Below, one piece after another: positions 16,484-24,597 of a stretch of 64,000 bases of DNA (positions are counted from its first letter, which is position 1; every line of letters begins with the position of its first letter). Source of the DNA: Haladaptatus paucihalophilus DX253 (GTDB lineage Archaea > Halobacteriota > Halobacteria > Halobacteriales > Haladaptataceae). The notes below the pieces were generated by a model that saw only the letters and a list, made by a program, of their open reading frames with translations, was not told the DNA's origin and searched no databases. Location: NCBI RefSeq assembly GCF_000376445.1, contig NZ_AQXI01000001.1, forward strand, positions 2,815,734 to 2,879,733. Reading direction: 5' to 3'. Position numbers and translations under genes: made by a program.

Positions 16484-17434
16484 ATGGACGTTACAGACGC
16501 GAACACCAAGGCAGATTCCGTCCTCGACGCGATAGGAACTGCCGTCATTGCCGACCGCGAATTCCTCGAAACAGTCCTCCTCGGCGTCATGGCGCAAGGC
16601 CACGTTCTCCTGGAGGACGTGCCCGGAACCGGAAAGACCCTCACCGCGCGGAGCTTCGCCTCCGCGCTCGGCCTCTCGTTTAGCCGCGTGCAGTTCACCC
16701 CTGACCTCCTCCCGGCCGACGTGACGGGGACGCACGTGTTCAACGAACAGGACCGGGAGTTCGAGTTCAACGAAGGCCCCATCTTCGCCAACGTCGTCCT
16801 CGCCGACGAAATCAACCGCGCGCCGCCGAAGACCCAGGCCGCGCTCTTGGAAGCCATGGAGGAACGACAGGTGACGGTGGACGGCGACACCCGAGAACTG
16901 CCGAAACCGTTCTTCGTCATCGCCACGCAGAACCCCGTCGAACAGGAGGGGACCTTCCCGCTCCCCGAGGCGCAGGTGGACCGCTTCGCCGTGAAGACCA
17001 GCCTCGGCTACCCGGAACTCGACGGCGAAATCGAACTCCTCCGGCGGCGTGCGGCCCGCGACAGCCAGAGCCCGTCCGTCGAAACCGTCCTCGACAACCA
17101 ACTCGTCACCGACCTCCAATCGGTCCCCGAGACGGTTCGCGTCGAGGAAGACCTGCTCGAATACATGGCCGCCATCGCCCGCGGAACGCGTGACGACCGC
17201 CGCGTCGAGGTCGGCGTCTCCCCCCGCGGGACCCAGCGCCTCTTCGAGGCGGCCCGCGCCCGCGCCGCCATGCAGGGCCGCGATTTCGTCACCCCCGACG
17301 ACGTGAAACGCGTCGCCTTCCCCGTGCTGGCCCACCGCGTCGTCCTCACGCCGGACGCGAAGGTGAACAACGCGCGAAAGGACGAAATCGTCGAGTCGGT
17401 GCTGGACAGCGTTCCCGTGCCGACGGTCGAGTAG
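16484..17434 (+). CDS. MoxR-family AAA+ ATPase
   Basis: A 316-residue AAA+ protein. Walker A is EDVPGTGKTLTARSFA, Walker B is VVLADEINRAPPKTQAALLEAMEERQ, sensor 1 is FFVIATQNPVEQEGTFPLPEAQ, and a C-terminal lid (AAA_lid_2) spans the last 90 residues. MoxR ATPases act as chaperones that mature partner proteins, usually those with VWA or DUF58 domains. The matching DUF58 protein is encoded just downstream, but on the opposite strand, so this moxR converges with its likely partner block (20 bp between stops) instead of leading it. The start ATG at 16484 follows an AT-rich CGTGATATTTC stretch. Confidence 0.93.
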   Translation: MDVTDANTKADSVLDAIGTAVIADREFLETVLLGVMAQGHVLLEDVPGTGKTLTARSFASALGLSFSRVQFTPDLLPADVTGTHVFNEQDREFEFNEGPIFANVVLADEINRAPPKTQAALLEAMEERQVTVDGDTRELPKPFFVIATQNPVEQEGTFPLPEAQVDRFAVKTSLGYPELDGEIELLRRRAARDSQSPSVETVLDNQLVTDLQSVPETVRVEEDLLEYMAAIARGTRDDRRVEVGVSPRGTQRLFEAARARAAMQGRDFVTPDDVKRVAFPVLAHRVVLTPDAKVNNARKDEIVESVLDSVPVPTVE

Positions 17435-17454
17435 AAAATAGTTCTTCTTCCGTT

Positions 17455-17982
17455 TCACGCCCGCAACGCCGACGTGAGCGCCAGCACCGCGATCAGCAGG
17501 AACACCAGCGCGGTCACGGGCCTGCCGCCGCTTCCGGCCAGATACATGCCGTAGCCGACGACGCCCGCCGTGATGCCGATGACCGCGCTCGACGCGGCGT
17601 GCATGACTTCGAGGGTTTGGGTGTCCGCCTCCCGGCCCAACTGCTCGCCGACGTTGATGGCCTGTTCGCCGAAGTCCCACGCGAGGACGGTCGCTATCGC
17701 GCCGGGAATCAGAAGTTCGGGGGGTGCGGCGACGAGGCTTCCCGCCAGAATCCCGAGCAGGAGGACGAAACTGCCGATGGTGACGGAGCGACGGCTTCCC
17801 CGGACGACGCCCACGGTGACGAACAGCAGGCCGAGGATGCCGCCGAGCGCGCCGACGCCGCCGAACAGCGCGCTCGCGCCGACCGCGACGGACGCGGCGA
17901 TGACGGAGAGCAGTTGACTCACTCGCGCTGGCGAGCGGTCGATGGTCCCGTCCCGCATTTCCGTTCCGCTCATCGCGCCCAC
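17455..17982 (-). CDS. Multi-helix membrane protein, DUF7519-like, last gene of the DUF58 block
   Basis: A 175-residue protein with about five to six hydrophobic segments (for example ASVAVGASALFGGVGALGGI, ILGLLFVTVGVVRGS and VTALVFLLIAVLALTSAL at the C-terminus). Its N-terminus overlaps the DUF58 gene by 13 bp, so the two are translationally linked. Position after DUF58 and topology agree with the haloarchaeal DUF7519 family as I recall it; I could not check the number. Function is unknown, presumably in the membrane together with the DUF58 and DUF4129 proteins. It converges with moxR. Confidence 0.75.
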   Translation of the reverse strand: MGAMSGTEMRDGTIDRSPARVSQLLSVIAASVAVGASALFGGVGALGGILGLLFVTVGVVRGSRRSVTIGSFVLLLGILAGSLVAAPPELLIPGAIATVLAWDFGEQAINVGEQLGREADTQTLEVMHAASSAVIGITAGVVGYGMYLAGSGGRPVTALVFLLIAVLALTSALRA

Positions 17983-19244
17983 CGCCTGTTCATCTTCGCC
18001 AGCGTTACGCCGAGGGGGTCGTCGGGGTTCCAGTCCACGACCCGAACACCTCCGGCGCGGAGCGACGTGATGCGCTGTGTTCGTTCCGCCCGTGCGAGTC
18101 GCTGTCCCGTCGTCTCGTCCGTCGTCGGATTCGGACTGATGACGGTTACGGGGTGGCCCATGGCGTCGAGTCGCCGCGCCACCTCCGGAGCGAACCGGTC
18201 ACAGAGCGGCGAGAGATATACCACCTGCGCGTCGCTCGGCAACCGCCGCCGAAGCCAGCGCAGTTTCACCGTGGAGTAAAACATCTCGTCCGGCGGCCTC
18301 TGGGCGAACGCGGCCGCGTGCGAGAGGAGGTTCCGCGCTTCGGCGCGGTGGGTTTCGCCGGTGCCGGGTGCGAGCCACGCCTCCTCCGGGCCGAGCGCCG
18401 CGATGCCGACCCTATCCCCGTTGTCGAGCAGGGCGCTGAACGCGTCCCCGGCGGCGCGGATCGAGTGCTCGACCGCACTCGGGTCCTCCGTCGCCGCCGT
18501 CAGGTACGCTTGTTCCCGAACGTCAACGAGGAGCACGACGGTCGCGGTTCGCTCCTCGCGGAACTCGACGGTCGTCAGTTCGCCGGTGCGGGCCTTGCGC
18601 TTCCAGTCGATGCGCGAGAGCGGGTCGCCCGGCCGGTAGTCCCGTGTGGCGAAGAATTCGACGCCCGTGCCGCCCTCTCGGGTGGTGACCTGTCCGACGT
18701 GTCGAATCGTCTGTTCGCGGAGCGGAACGTCGTCGGCCGTCGATTGAAGTCGGGGTGTGCAGGTGATGGTCGTCTCGTCTTCGAGTTCGAACTCGCGTTC
18801 GACAGCGCCGCTGAAGTCTCGGGCGATGGCCTGTGCCGGGCCGAAAACGTGGTCGCCGCGAACCGCTTCGAGGGTGTAACTGAACGTGGCTCGTTTGCCG
18901 GGGCGGAGCGCCGTCCCGATTCTGGGCGACCCCGCCGTCACGCGGAGTCCGTCCGGAACGCCGTCCACGATTCTGAGGTCCGGCGCGGTCGTCTCGCCGA
19001 CGTTCTCGACCGTCACCTCCACGGTCGTTTCGTCTCCGGGTCCGAGAGCCGACTCGGCCACGGTGCGCGTCAACTCGAAGTCGGTCGACGGCGGCGTCGC
19101 GGTCCGAGCGTACGCCGCGAAGGCGACGCCGACCACGCCGACGAGGAGCGTGACCGGGCTCTCGGTGAACACGCCGACACCGGCCGCGAGCAGCGCCATG
19201 GCGCTCACGCCGTGCCACCGGTTGGTCTCGCGGACGACGTTCAT
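17970..19244 (-). CDS. DUF58 domain-containing membrane protein
   Basis: The protein has 424 residues from the ATG at 19244, which overlaps the stop of the preceding gene by 4 bp. Two hydrophobic segments sit at about residues 12-45, followed by an extracytoplasmic-like beta domain (TRTVAESALGPGDETTVEVT) and then the DUF58 signature TRDYRPGDPLSRIDWKRKAR near residue 200. A VWA-like fold follows (TVVLLVDVREQAYLT, a degenerate MIDAS DxSxS). DUF58 proteins pair with MoxR ATPases. Codons continue open upstream of the ATG to 19862, but with Arg-rich sequence that is a shadow of the gene on the next frame. Role: unknown, membrane-associated complex assembly is the usual inference. Confidence 0.9.
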   Translation of the reverse strand: MNVVRETNRWHGVSAMALLAAGVGVFTESPVTLLVGVVGVAFAAYARTATPPSTDFELTRTVAESALGPGDETTVEVTVENVGETTAPDLRIVDGVPDGLRVTAGSPRIGTALRPGKRATFSYTLEAVRGDHVFGPAQAIARDFSGAVEREFELEDETTITCTPRLQSTADDVPLREQTIRHVGQVTTREGGTGVEFFATRDYRPGDPLSRIDWKRKARTGELTTVEFREERTATVVLLVDVREQAYLTAATEDPSAVEHSIRAAGDAFSALLDNGDRVGIAALGPEEAWLAPGTGETHRAEARNLLSHAAAFAQRPPDEMFYSTVKLRWLRRRLPSDAQVVYLSPLCDRFAPEVARRLDAMGHPVTVISPNPTTDETTGQRLARAERTQRITSLRAGGVRVVDWNPDDPLGVTLAKMNRRWAR

Positions 19245-19810
19245 CGTCCCTCCTCCACGTACCGGGCGACGGCACGGGCTGACCGCCGTGCACGGTGTTG
19301 GAACGCCGTCTCGCTGCCGAACGACTGGCGGAGCCACTCGCGCCACGACCGCCGCGGTGCGGGTTGCCCGGCGACGAACGCGGCGGCCTCGGGGTCGTCC
19401 GTCCACTCCCCCGTCTCGATGCGCGTCCGTGCGCCGTCGTCCGAACAGCCTTCGCGCTGAACGATGGCTTCGACCAGCGCGCTTTCGAGACGTTCCCTGA
19501 GTTCCTTCCGCGACCGGAACCGTCGTTTTCGCGGTCCCGAGTGAACCGACCGAAGTCGCTCGTCGAACTCCTGCCCGGGTATCGGAAGCGTCACGTTCGT
19601 CTCGGGGTCGCCGGTGTCGGTCCCGTCGATGTCGGTGTGCCGTCGGGACTGGACGACGCGAAGCCCCTGTACGAACGCGAGCAGTCCGACGAACTTCACG
19701 AACAGGTCCCGAAGCGGGAAGAGCGTCGCCAACCCGGGCGCGAAGACGACCGCCAGCCCCCATCCGACGGCGAGGACTCCGACCGCCGTAACGACCGACC
19801 GAACGTTCAT
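19241..19810 (-). CDS. Membrane protein, DUF7269-like, of the MoxR/DUF58 block
   Basis: A 189-residue protein. Two hydrophobic segments at about residues 5-30 and 34-52 are followed by a soluble, Arg-rich C-terminal domain (ERLRSVHSGPRKRRFRSRKE, then LESALVEAIVQREGCSDDGA). It overlaps both neighbours by 4 bp (ATGA type), which ties it to the DUF4129 and DUF58 genes as one translational unit. I recall this position in haloarchaeal blocks being listed as DUF7269. No enzymatic motif is seen. Confidence 0.75.
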   Translation of the reverse strand: MNVRSVVTAVGVLAVGWGLAVVFAPGLATLFPLRDLFVKFVGLLAFVQGLRVVQSRRHTDIDGTDTGDPETNVTLPIPGQEFDERLRSVHSGPRKRRFRSRKELRERLESALVEAIVQREGCSDDGARTRIETGEWTDDPEAAAFVAGQPAPRRSWREWLRQSFGSETAFQHRARRSARAVARYVEEGR

Positions 19811-20796
19811 TCGTCGTCCTCCGCGTACGTTCGCTCGATGCGGCGGAGCGCATCGACCGCACGCCGTTCGTGGTCGTCGCTGGCGTCCTGTCCGCCGTAC
19901 CTGACCTCCTCGAAGACGCTCGTCAGTTCGGTCACGTCGTCACGGGCCATCCCCGCGTCCACGGCGGCCGCGGCGAATTCGCCCGGGGTGCTCGATTCCG
20001 GCGAGGAGACGTTCAGATACTCGGTCATCTCGCGCCACGCTCGATACACCTCGTTTTCGACGCTCGATTCGGATTCGATTCGGTCGGCCGCCTCGCCCGC
20101 CGCCCGCCCGACGGCCGCGATGTCCTCGTCGCTTTCGTCGAGGGCTTCGACCTCCGGCGTCGTCTCCTGGTCGCCGCTCGAACTCCGAACGAGGAGGGCG
20201 ACGGCACCGACCAGCGCGACGCCGAGGACGAGGAACATCAGCACCGACGGTGTGGTCACGTTCGTCGCACCGTTTCCGATGCCGCCCGTACCGCCCTTCG
20301 GGAGCGAGAAGTTGGTCCGGTTCCCGCCCATGAGTCCACCCGCGCCTTGGAAGGGTGGGGCGGTGCACGCCGTCAACAGCGCGTGTAGGAGCAGTGTCGG
20401 GATGCCGACCGGCCCGATTATTGCGAATGCGCCGAGAAACCCCGCCTTCCGGTAGGCGAGCGCCACGAGTCCCAGAAACACCGCGAGGATGAGCAGGATG
20501 ACCGGTCCCGTGTTGAGGACGGGATAGCAGGGGAATTCGAGCGGTATCGCCGGGGCTCCCTCACCGGCCATGCTGGGACTCGATCCGTTCGTCTGGCCAC
20601 TTCCGACGCCACCGGGACCGCCGCCCAAACCGGTCCCCGACCCGCCGTCCGTCACGGCGGAGTTCAGCGTCGCGGCGGCGAACGCGATGGCGAGGATGCA
20701 GAGGAGGGCGATGACGATGACGCGGGCGGTATCTCGTTCCACGGTACCGAGTAGCGGGATTGATAACTTAGGGTTTCTGTCTTCTTTCCGGGACAT
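19807..20796 (-). CDS. DUF4129 domain-containing membrane protein, first gene of the block
   Basis: The protein has 329 residues from the ATG at 20796. Hydrophobic segments lie at about residues 22-45, 95-112, 118-140 and 188-206, with a Gly/Ser/Pro-rich extracytoplasmic loop (GGSGTGLGGGPGGVGSGQTN) after the first. The C-terminal 90 residues (ENEVYRAWREMTEYLNVSSP, then TPGEFAAAAVDAGM and LTSVFEEVRYGG) are the DUF4129 domain, known from transglutaminase and MoxR-linked loci. Only 54 bp separates it from the divergent wecB-like gene, so its promoter must lie in or near that gap. The frame is open far beyond the ATG, but that region is antisense to wecB. Confidence 0.85.
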   Translation of the reverse strand: MSRKEDRNPKLSIPLLGTVERDTARVIVIALLCILAIAFAAATLNSAVTDGGSGTGLGGGPGGVGSGQTNGSSPSMAGEGAPAIPLEFPCYPVLNTGPVILLILAVFLGLVALAYRKAGFLGAFAIIGPVGIPTLLLHALLTACTAPPFQGAGGLMGGNRTNFSLPKGGTGGIGNGATNVTTPSVLMFLVLGVALVGAVALLVRSSSGDQETTPEVEALDESDEDIAAVGRAAGEAADRIESESSVENEVYRAWREMTEYLNVSSPESSTPGEFAAAAVDAGMARDDVTELTSVFEEVRYGGQDASDDHERRAVDALRRIERTYAEDDE

Positions 20797-20850
20797 CGGC
20801 GTCCCGGAGGATGACAAGAAATATACAAACCGAAACGAGCGGTCAACTCG

Positions 20851-22218
20851 ATGGATGTCGAGATACACGACGACCGTCTCGCCCGACAGATGGAAGGGGA
20901 GGACTTCGTATTGGCCGTCGTCACCGCGACGAAACCCGACTTCTACAAACAAGCGCCCGTCGTCGCGGCGGCCCGCGAGCGAGGCGTCCCGTGTTTCGTC
21001 CTCCACACGGGCCAACACTACGACGACCTGCTCGGTCACGGACTCGACGAGTACGACCTCGCGGAGCACATCGCGGTCGACCTGAACGTCCGGGGCGGTC
21101 TCTCGCAGAAGTCGGCGGAGTTGCTGACCCGCATCGAGTCGGTCGCCGACGCGCTGGCCGCGTCGTACCCGGACACCACCGTCCTCCCGGTGGTCCACGG
21201 CGATACGCTCGCCGCCGGAATCGTCCCGCAGGCGTGGCTGTTCGCCACTAACAGCGGCGTCGCCCACAACGAAGCCGGTCTCCGGAGCATGGCCCCGCCG
21301 TTCGAGCGGTACGGGACGCCCGCCGAATTCGTCGAAGAGCAGTGGAACGCGGACTGGGAGTTGAACCGAACGGAACCGTTCCCGGAGCAGTACGACACGT
21401 TCGTCGGGTCCGCCGCAGCGACGTACCACTTGGCGCCGACGGCGCTGAACCGCGACCACCTCGTCCGCGAAGGCTATCCCGAGGAAGTACACGGTCGAGA
21501 GCGGATTCCGGTCGTGGGTAACTCGGTCGTGGACGCCATCGAAATGAAAAAGGGAGGCGACGGCGAGAGCGTCTTCGACGTCTACCCGATTCTCGAACGC
21601 CGCGACGACTGGATTCGCGTGGACGTCCACCGTCGGGCGAACCTCCTTCCCGACCGGTTTCGCGCCATCGTGAACGCGGTTATCGGGCTCGTCGAGGCGG
21701 GGTACAACGTCAACTTCGTGGAACTCAACGCCACCAAGGCGGCGCTCGAAAACTACGGTCTGCGCGAAAAACTGCTCCGACTCGACGACGACCACGACAA
21801 CTTCTTCTTCAGCGGTCTCTGGAAGCGTCACGCACACGTCTACGAGTTCCTCGAATCCGGGCGGTGTTTCGCGGAACTGACCGACTCCGGGAGCATGCAG
21901 GAGGAACTCAACCACATCGAGGAGGCCGTCTGTCTGACCGCGCGATTCAACACCGACCGTCCCGAGACGGTGTTCGAAGCGAACTCCAACCTCCTCGTAC
22001 CGCCGATTTCGGGCGAGTTCATGCAGGGGATGGTCGAACACGTTCACGGGAACGACTCGCTCCGCGAGCGAATGCGCTCGGAACCGTCGCTTTACGGCGA
22101 AGACGTCGGCGACGAAATCGTCTCGTTCCTCTGGGACCGCCGCGACGAAGACCCGTTCGAGTGGGCACACGAACGCGCCGGGTTCGACGGCGGGCGACAG
22201 GAATTCGACTATCTGTAA
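20851..22218 (+). CDS. wecB: UDP-N-acetylglucosamine 2-epimerase (non-hydrolysing type)
   Basis: A 455-residue GT-B-fold enzyme, about 80 residues longer than typical bacterial WecB because of inserts around residues 150-180. Recognisable segments are TATKPDFYKQAPVVAAARER, VLHTGQHYDDLL, PVVHGDTLAAG, VVGNSVVDAI, WIRVDVHRRANL and the late TDSGSMQEELNHIEEAV (family form DSGGxxEE, here Ser for the second Gly). It interconverts UDP-GlcNAc and UDP-ManNAc for surface polysaccharide or N-glycan synthesis. No other glycan gene is next to it. The gene diverges from the DUF4129 block. Confidence 0.85.
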   Translation: MDVEIHDDRLARQMEGEDFVLAVVTATKPDFYKQAPVVAAARERGVPCFVLHTGQHYDDLLGHGLDEYDLAEHIAVDLNVRGGLSQKSAELLTRIESVADALAASYPDTTVLPVVHGDTLAAGIVPQAWLFATNSGVAHNEAGLRSMAPPFERYGTPAEFVEEQWNADWELNRTEPFPEQYDTFVGSAAATYHLAPTALNRDHLVREGYPEEVHGRERIPVVGNSVVDAIEMKKGGDGESVFDVYPILERRDDWIRVDVHRRANLLPDRFRAIVNAVIGLVEAGYNVNFVELNATKAALENYGLREKLLRLDDDHDNFFFSGLWKRHAHVYEFLESGRCFAELTDSGSMQEELNHIEEAVCLTARFNTDRPETVFEANSNLLVPPISGEFMQGMVEHVHGNDSLRERMRSEPSLYGEDVGDEIVSFLWDRRDEDPFEWAHERAGFDGGRQEFDYL

Positions 22219-22331
22219 CCGAATCGGGGAAGCCGTCCCGCCAGCGTTCACCCCGATTCGACCAAATTCGACGAAACACGCGGCGTAACACAACGGTCAA
22301 CCGTTATGCCGCGGGCGCTCGTGGCATCGGT

Positions 22332-23795
22332 ATGCGACTCGTGGGGGTGGTCGTCGTGTTACTCGTCTGTGCCGCGCCGGTGGTCGCGATGGTGGCTCCC
22401 GGGGGGAACCACGGAAATTCGAGCGCGGCCGAAACCCACCCGCCGGACCCGAGCTCCGACGTCATCGGCTGGGAGAACGGCTACTGGTACAACGAGAGCA
22501 TCGACGTGAACCAGCGCGACGGATTGTCCGACGCTGAGTTGAAGGCGTACGTGGGGCGGGCGATGGCGCGCGTCGAGTTCATCCGAGACGAGGAGTTCAC
22601 CCGGTCGGTGGACGTCGAGCCGCTGTCGCGGGAGGAGTATCGGAACCTCGTCCGACAGCAGGCGGCGCGTTCGAACACGCCGCCACAGCGTGCGTGGGAG
22701 AATCAGGTGTGGGAGGGGCTGTTCGTCACCGGCGAGCGCGCCGATGCCGCCCGCCAGCAGACCCGACTCTATCAACAGCGCGTCGCGGGGTTCTACGTCC
22801 CGGGAGAGGACCGAATCTACGTCATCTCGCACGGCCAGCGCCGCATCGACAACGCGACGCTGGTGCACGAACTCACCCACGCGATACAGGACCAGCACGT
22901 CGACCTGTCGTCGTCGGAACTCGAATCAAAGACGATGGACGGCCGCCGCGCCGACGACGGCCTGACGGAGGGCGAAGCGATGTACGTCGAGAAGCGGTAC
23001 ACGAACCGGTGTGGGAAGTCGTGGCAGTGCGTCGCCAAGCCCGATGTCGGGCCGAAGCGGACGCCGTACGGCGGCGGCCCGCTTCCGTCCTACAACCTCG
23101 CCATGCAGGTTGCGCTGATTCAGCCCTACTCCGACGGTCCCGCGTACGTCGCCTCGCGGTTCGATTCCGGCGAGTGGAAGGCGGTGACCGAGGAGTATCG
23201 AAACCCGCCGGAGTCGTCGAAGGCGGTCATCCACCCCGAGACGCGAACCGACGGTCCCGAACGCCTCCGCCTCGGCGAACAGGCGCGAAGCGGCTGGAAG
23301 CTCTACGGCAAACGCGGCGTCAACGGGTCACAGACGGTCGGAGAGACCGGCATCTACACCATGTTCTGGTATCAGGGACGGGCCGAGGGGAACCCCATCA
23401 TCCGCTGGCGACAGTTCCAGAACCCCGACGAAGGGAAGTTCGACCTGTTCAACTACTCCAGTACGCCGTCAGACGGCTGGGCGAACGACCGACTCTGGCC
23501 GTACCACAAGGGGGACAAACGGGGGTACGTCTGGCGAACCAAATGGGAGACGCCCCGTGATGCGACCGAGTTCCGACGAGCGTACCGCGACCTGCTTCGC
23601 GGACGGAACGCGACCCGCGTCGGTCCGGACACGTGGCGCATCGAGGACGGGCCGTTCGCCGACGCCTTCCGCATCGACCGCCACGGGCGAACGGTGACCA
23701 TCGTCAACGGGCCGACGGTCGGCGATTTGGACGACATTCGGCCGAATTCGAAACCGAGCACGAACCGGAAAATGCGGTTCTCGCGGATTCGGTGA
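22332..23795 (+). CDS. Hvo_1808-type surface protein with a gluzincin-like metallopeptidase motif
   Basis: The protein has 487 residues from the ATG at 22332, beginning with a clear signal peptide (MRLVGVVVVLLVCAAPVVAM). The frame is open further upstream, but the earlier codons overlap wecB. A helical region (residues 60-150) precedes VAGFYVPGEDRIYVISH and then VHELTHAIQDQH, an HExxH-type zinc motif (His179, Glu180, His183). Thirty residues later LTEGEAMYVE offers Glu213 as the third ligand. The C-terminal half repeats 'Y/W-G' rich segments. I recall the name 'Hvo_1808 family surface protein' for this group; peptidase activity is an inference from the motif. Confidence 0.78.
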   Translation: MRLVGVVVVLLVCAAPVVAMVAPGGNHGNSSAAETHPPDPSSDVIGWENGYWYNESIDVNQRDGLSDAELKAYVGRAMARVEFIRDEEFTRSVDVEPLSREEYRNLVRQQAARSNTPPQRAWENQVWEGLFVTGERADAARQQTRLYQQRVAGFYVPGEDRIYVISHGQRRIDNATLVHELTHAIQDQHVDLSSSELESKTMDGRRADDGLTEGEAMYVEKRYTNRCGKSWQCVAKPDVGPKRTPYGGGPLPSYNLAMQVALIQPYSDGPAYVASRFDSGEWKAVTEEYRNPPESSKAVIHPETRTDGPERLRLGEQARSGWKLYGKRGVNGSQTVGETGIYTMFWYQGRAEGNPIIRWRQFQNPDEGKFDLFNYSSTPSDGWANDRLWPYHKGDKRGYVWRTKWETPRDATEFRRAYRDLLRGRNATRVGPDTWRIEDGPFADAFRIDRHGRTVTIVNGPTVGDLDDIRPNSKPSTNRKMRFSRIR

Positions 23796-23799
23796 GCGG

Positions 23800-24504
23800 T
23801 TACTCCGAGGTGGCGGAGAGCGAGATAGACCCGTTCTCGGTCTCGAACGAGAGGTCGTTCGACCCATCGCCGAGGACGCCGGTGAACCCCGTCATCGAGA
23901 GTTCTTCCGAGGAGAAGTCGAGTCCGCTCGCGTTTAGCGACCCGTTTTTCGTCGTCGCCGAAACAGTCGCGTCGAGGTCGGACGCGAGCGCCGCGTCGAT
24001 ACTGCCGTTCTCGGTTCGAACGTCGGTGTCGCGCGCGACTTCGAGCAGTTTCACGTCGATGCTGCCGTTCTCGGTTCGAACGGCCGCGCTGTCTCCGGCG
24101 GTGACCACCGTCGCATCGATGCGTCCGTTCGTGCTCCGTAGCTCTCCGACCGGGACGGAGTTCGGGTAGCGAACCGTCAGCGCCACGCTCACGTCGTCCG
24201 CGTCCGCGTGCACGCGCAGGCGAAGTTCGTCCGCCGTCTTCGCGTCCGAAAGGGAGACGTCATCGAGCGAGCCACCCTCTCGGGCGTGAATTTTCATCGT
24301 CACATCGACGTCGCTGCCGTCGTGGCGACGAACGTCTATCGACCCGTTTTCGTTCTCGACCGCCAGCCGCGTTCCGCTTTGTACCTGAAACGTCCGGTGC
24401 TCGGTCTTATTCGTCTGGTCCGCCGTCGAGAGTCGGGAGACGCACCCGGTGAGGGCGGCCGCGAAACCGCTCGCCAGTCCCGCCGTGAGCGTTCGCCGGT
24501 TCAT
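23800..24504 (-). CDS. DUF4097-type beta-repeat lipoprotein
   Basis: A 234-residue protein with a short signal peptide and lipobox (AAALTGC, Cys21). The rest is a right-handed beta-helix-like repeat in which 'xENGSIDv' recurs: VENENGSIDV, STNGRIDATV, RTENGSIDVK, RTENGSIDAA, TKNGSLNASG and ETENGSISLS, each 18-45 residues apart. This matches DUF4097/DUF4098 proteins, which are surface or anti-sigma-linked beta-solenoids of unknown role. It converges with the Hvo_1808-type gene, 4 bp between stops. The three near-identical RTENGSID DNA copies around 24000-24090 could recombine. Confidence 0.85.
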   Translation of the reverse strand: MNRRTLTAGLASGFAAALTGCVSRLSTADQTNKTEHRTFQVQSGTRLAVENENGSIDVRRHDGSDVDVTMKIHAREGGSLDDVSLSDAKTADELRLRVHADADDVSVALTVRYPNSVPVGELRSTNGRIDATVVTAGDSAAVRTENGSIDVKLLEVARDTDVRTENGSIDAALASDLDATVSATTKNGSLNASGLDFSSEELSMTGFTGVLGDGSNDLSFETENGSISLSATSE

Positions 24505-24597
24505 AGGTGGGCAACGACTTCAGAAATACTGTATTTTGGGGTGACACAAAATCCGAGAGATGTCTCTATTCGTCGCTTATTCGAAGGAAAAAACCGA

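Noticed and set aside
17970-19862. A 630-codon extension of the DUF58 gene
   Set aside because: The 200 codons before the ATG at 19244 are Arg-rich and overlap the DUF7269-like gene; the ATGA overlap at 19241-19244 fixes the start.
19807-22293. An 828-codon minus-strand frame over the DUF4129 gene and wecB
   Set aside because: Only the part to 20796 is coding; the rest is antisense to the well-supported wecB gene and has no family features.
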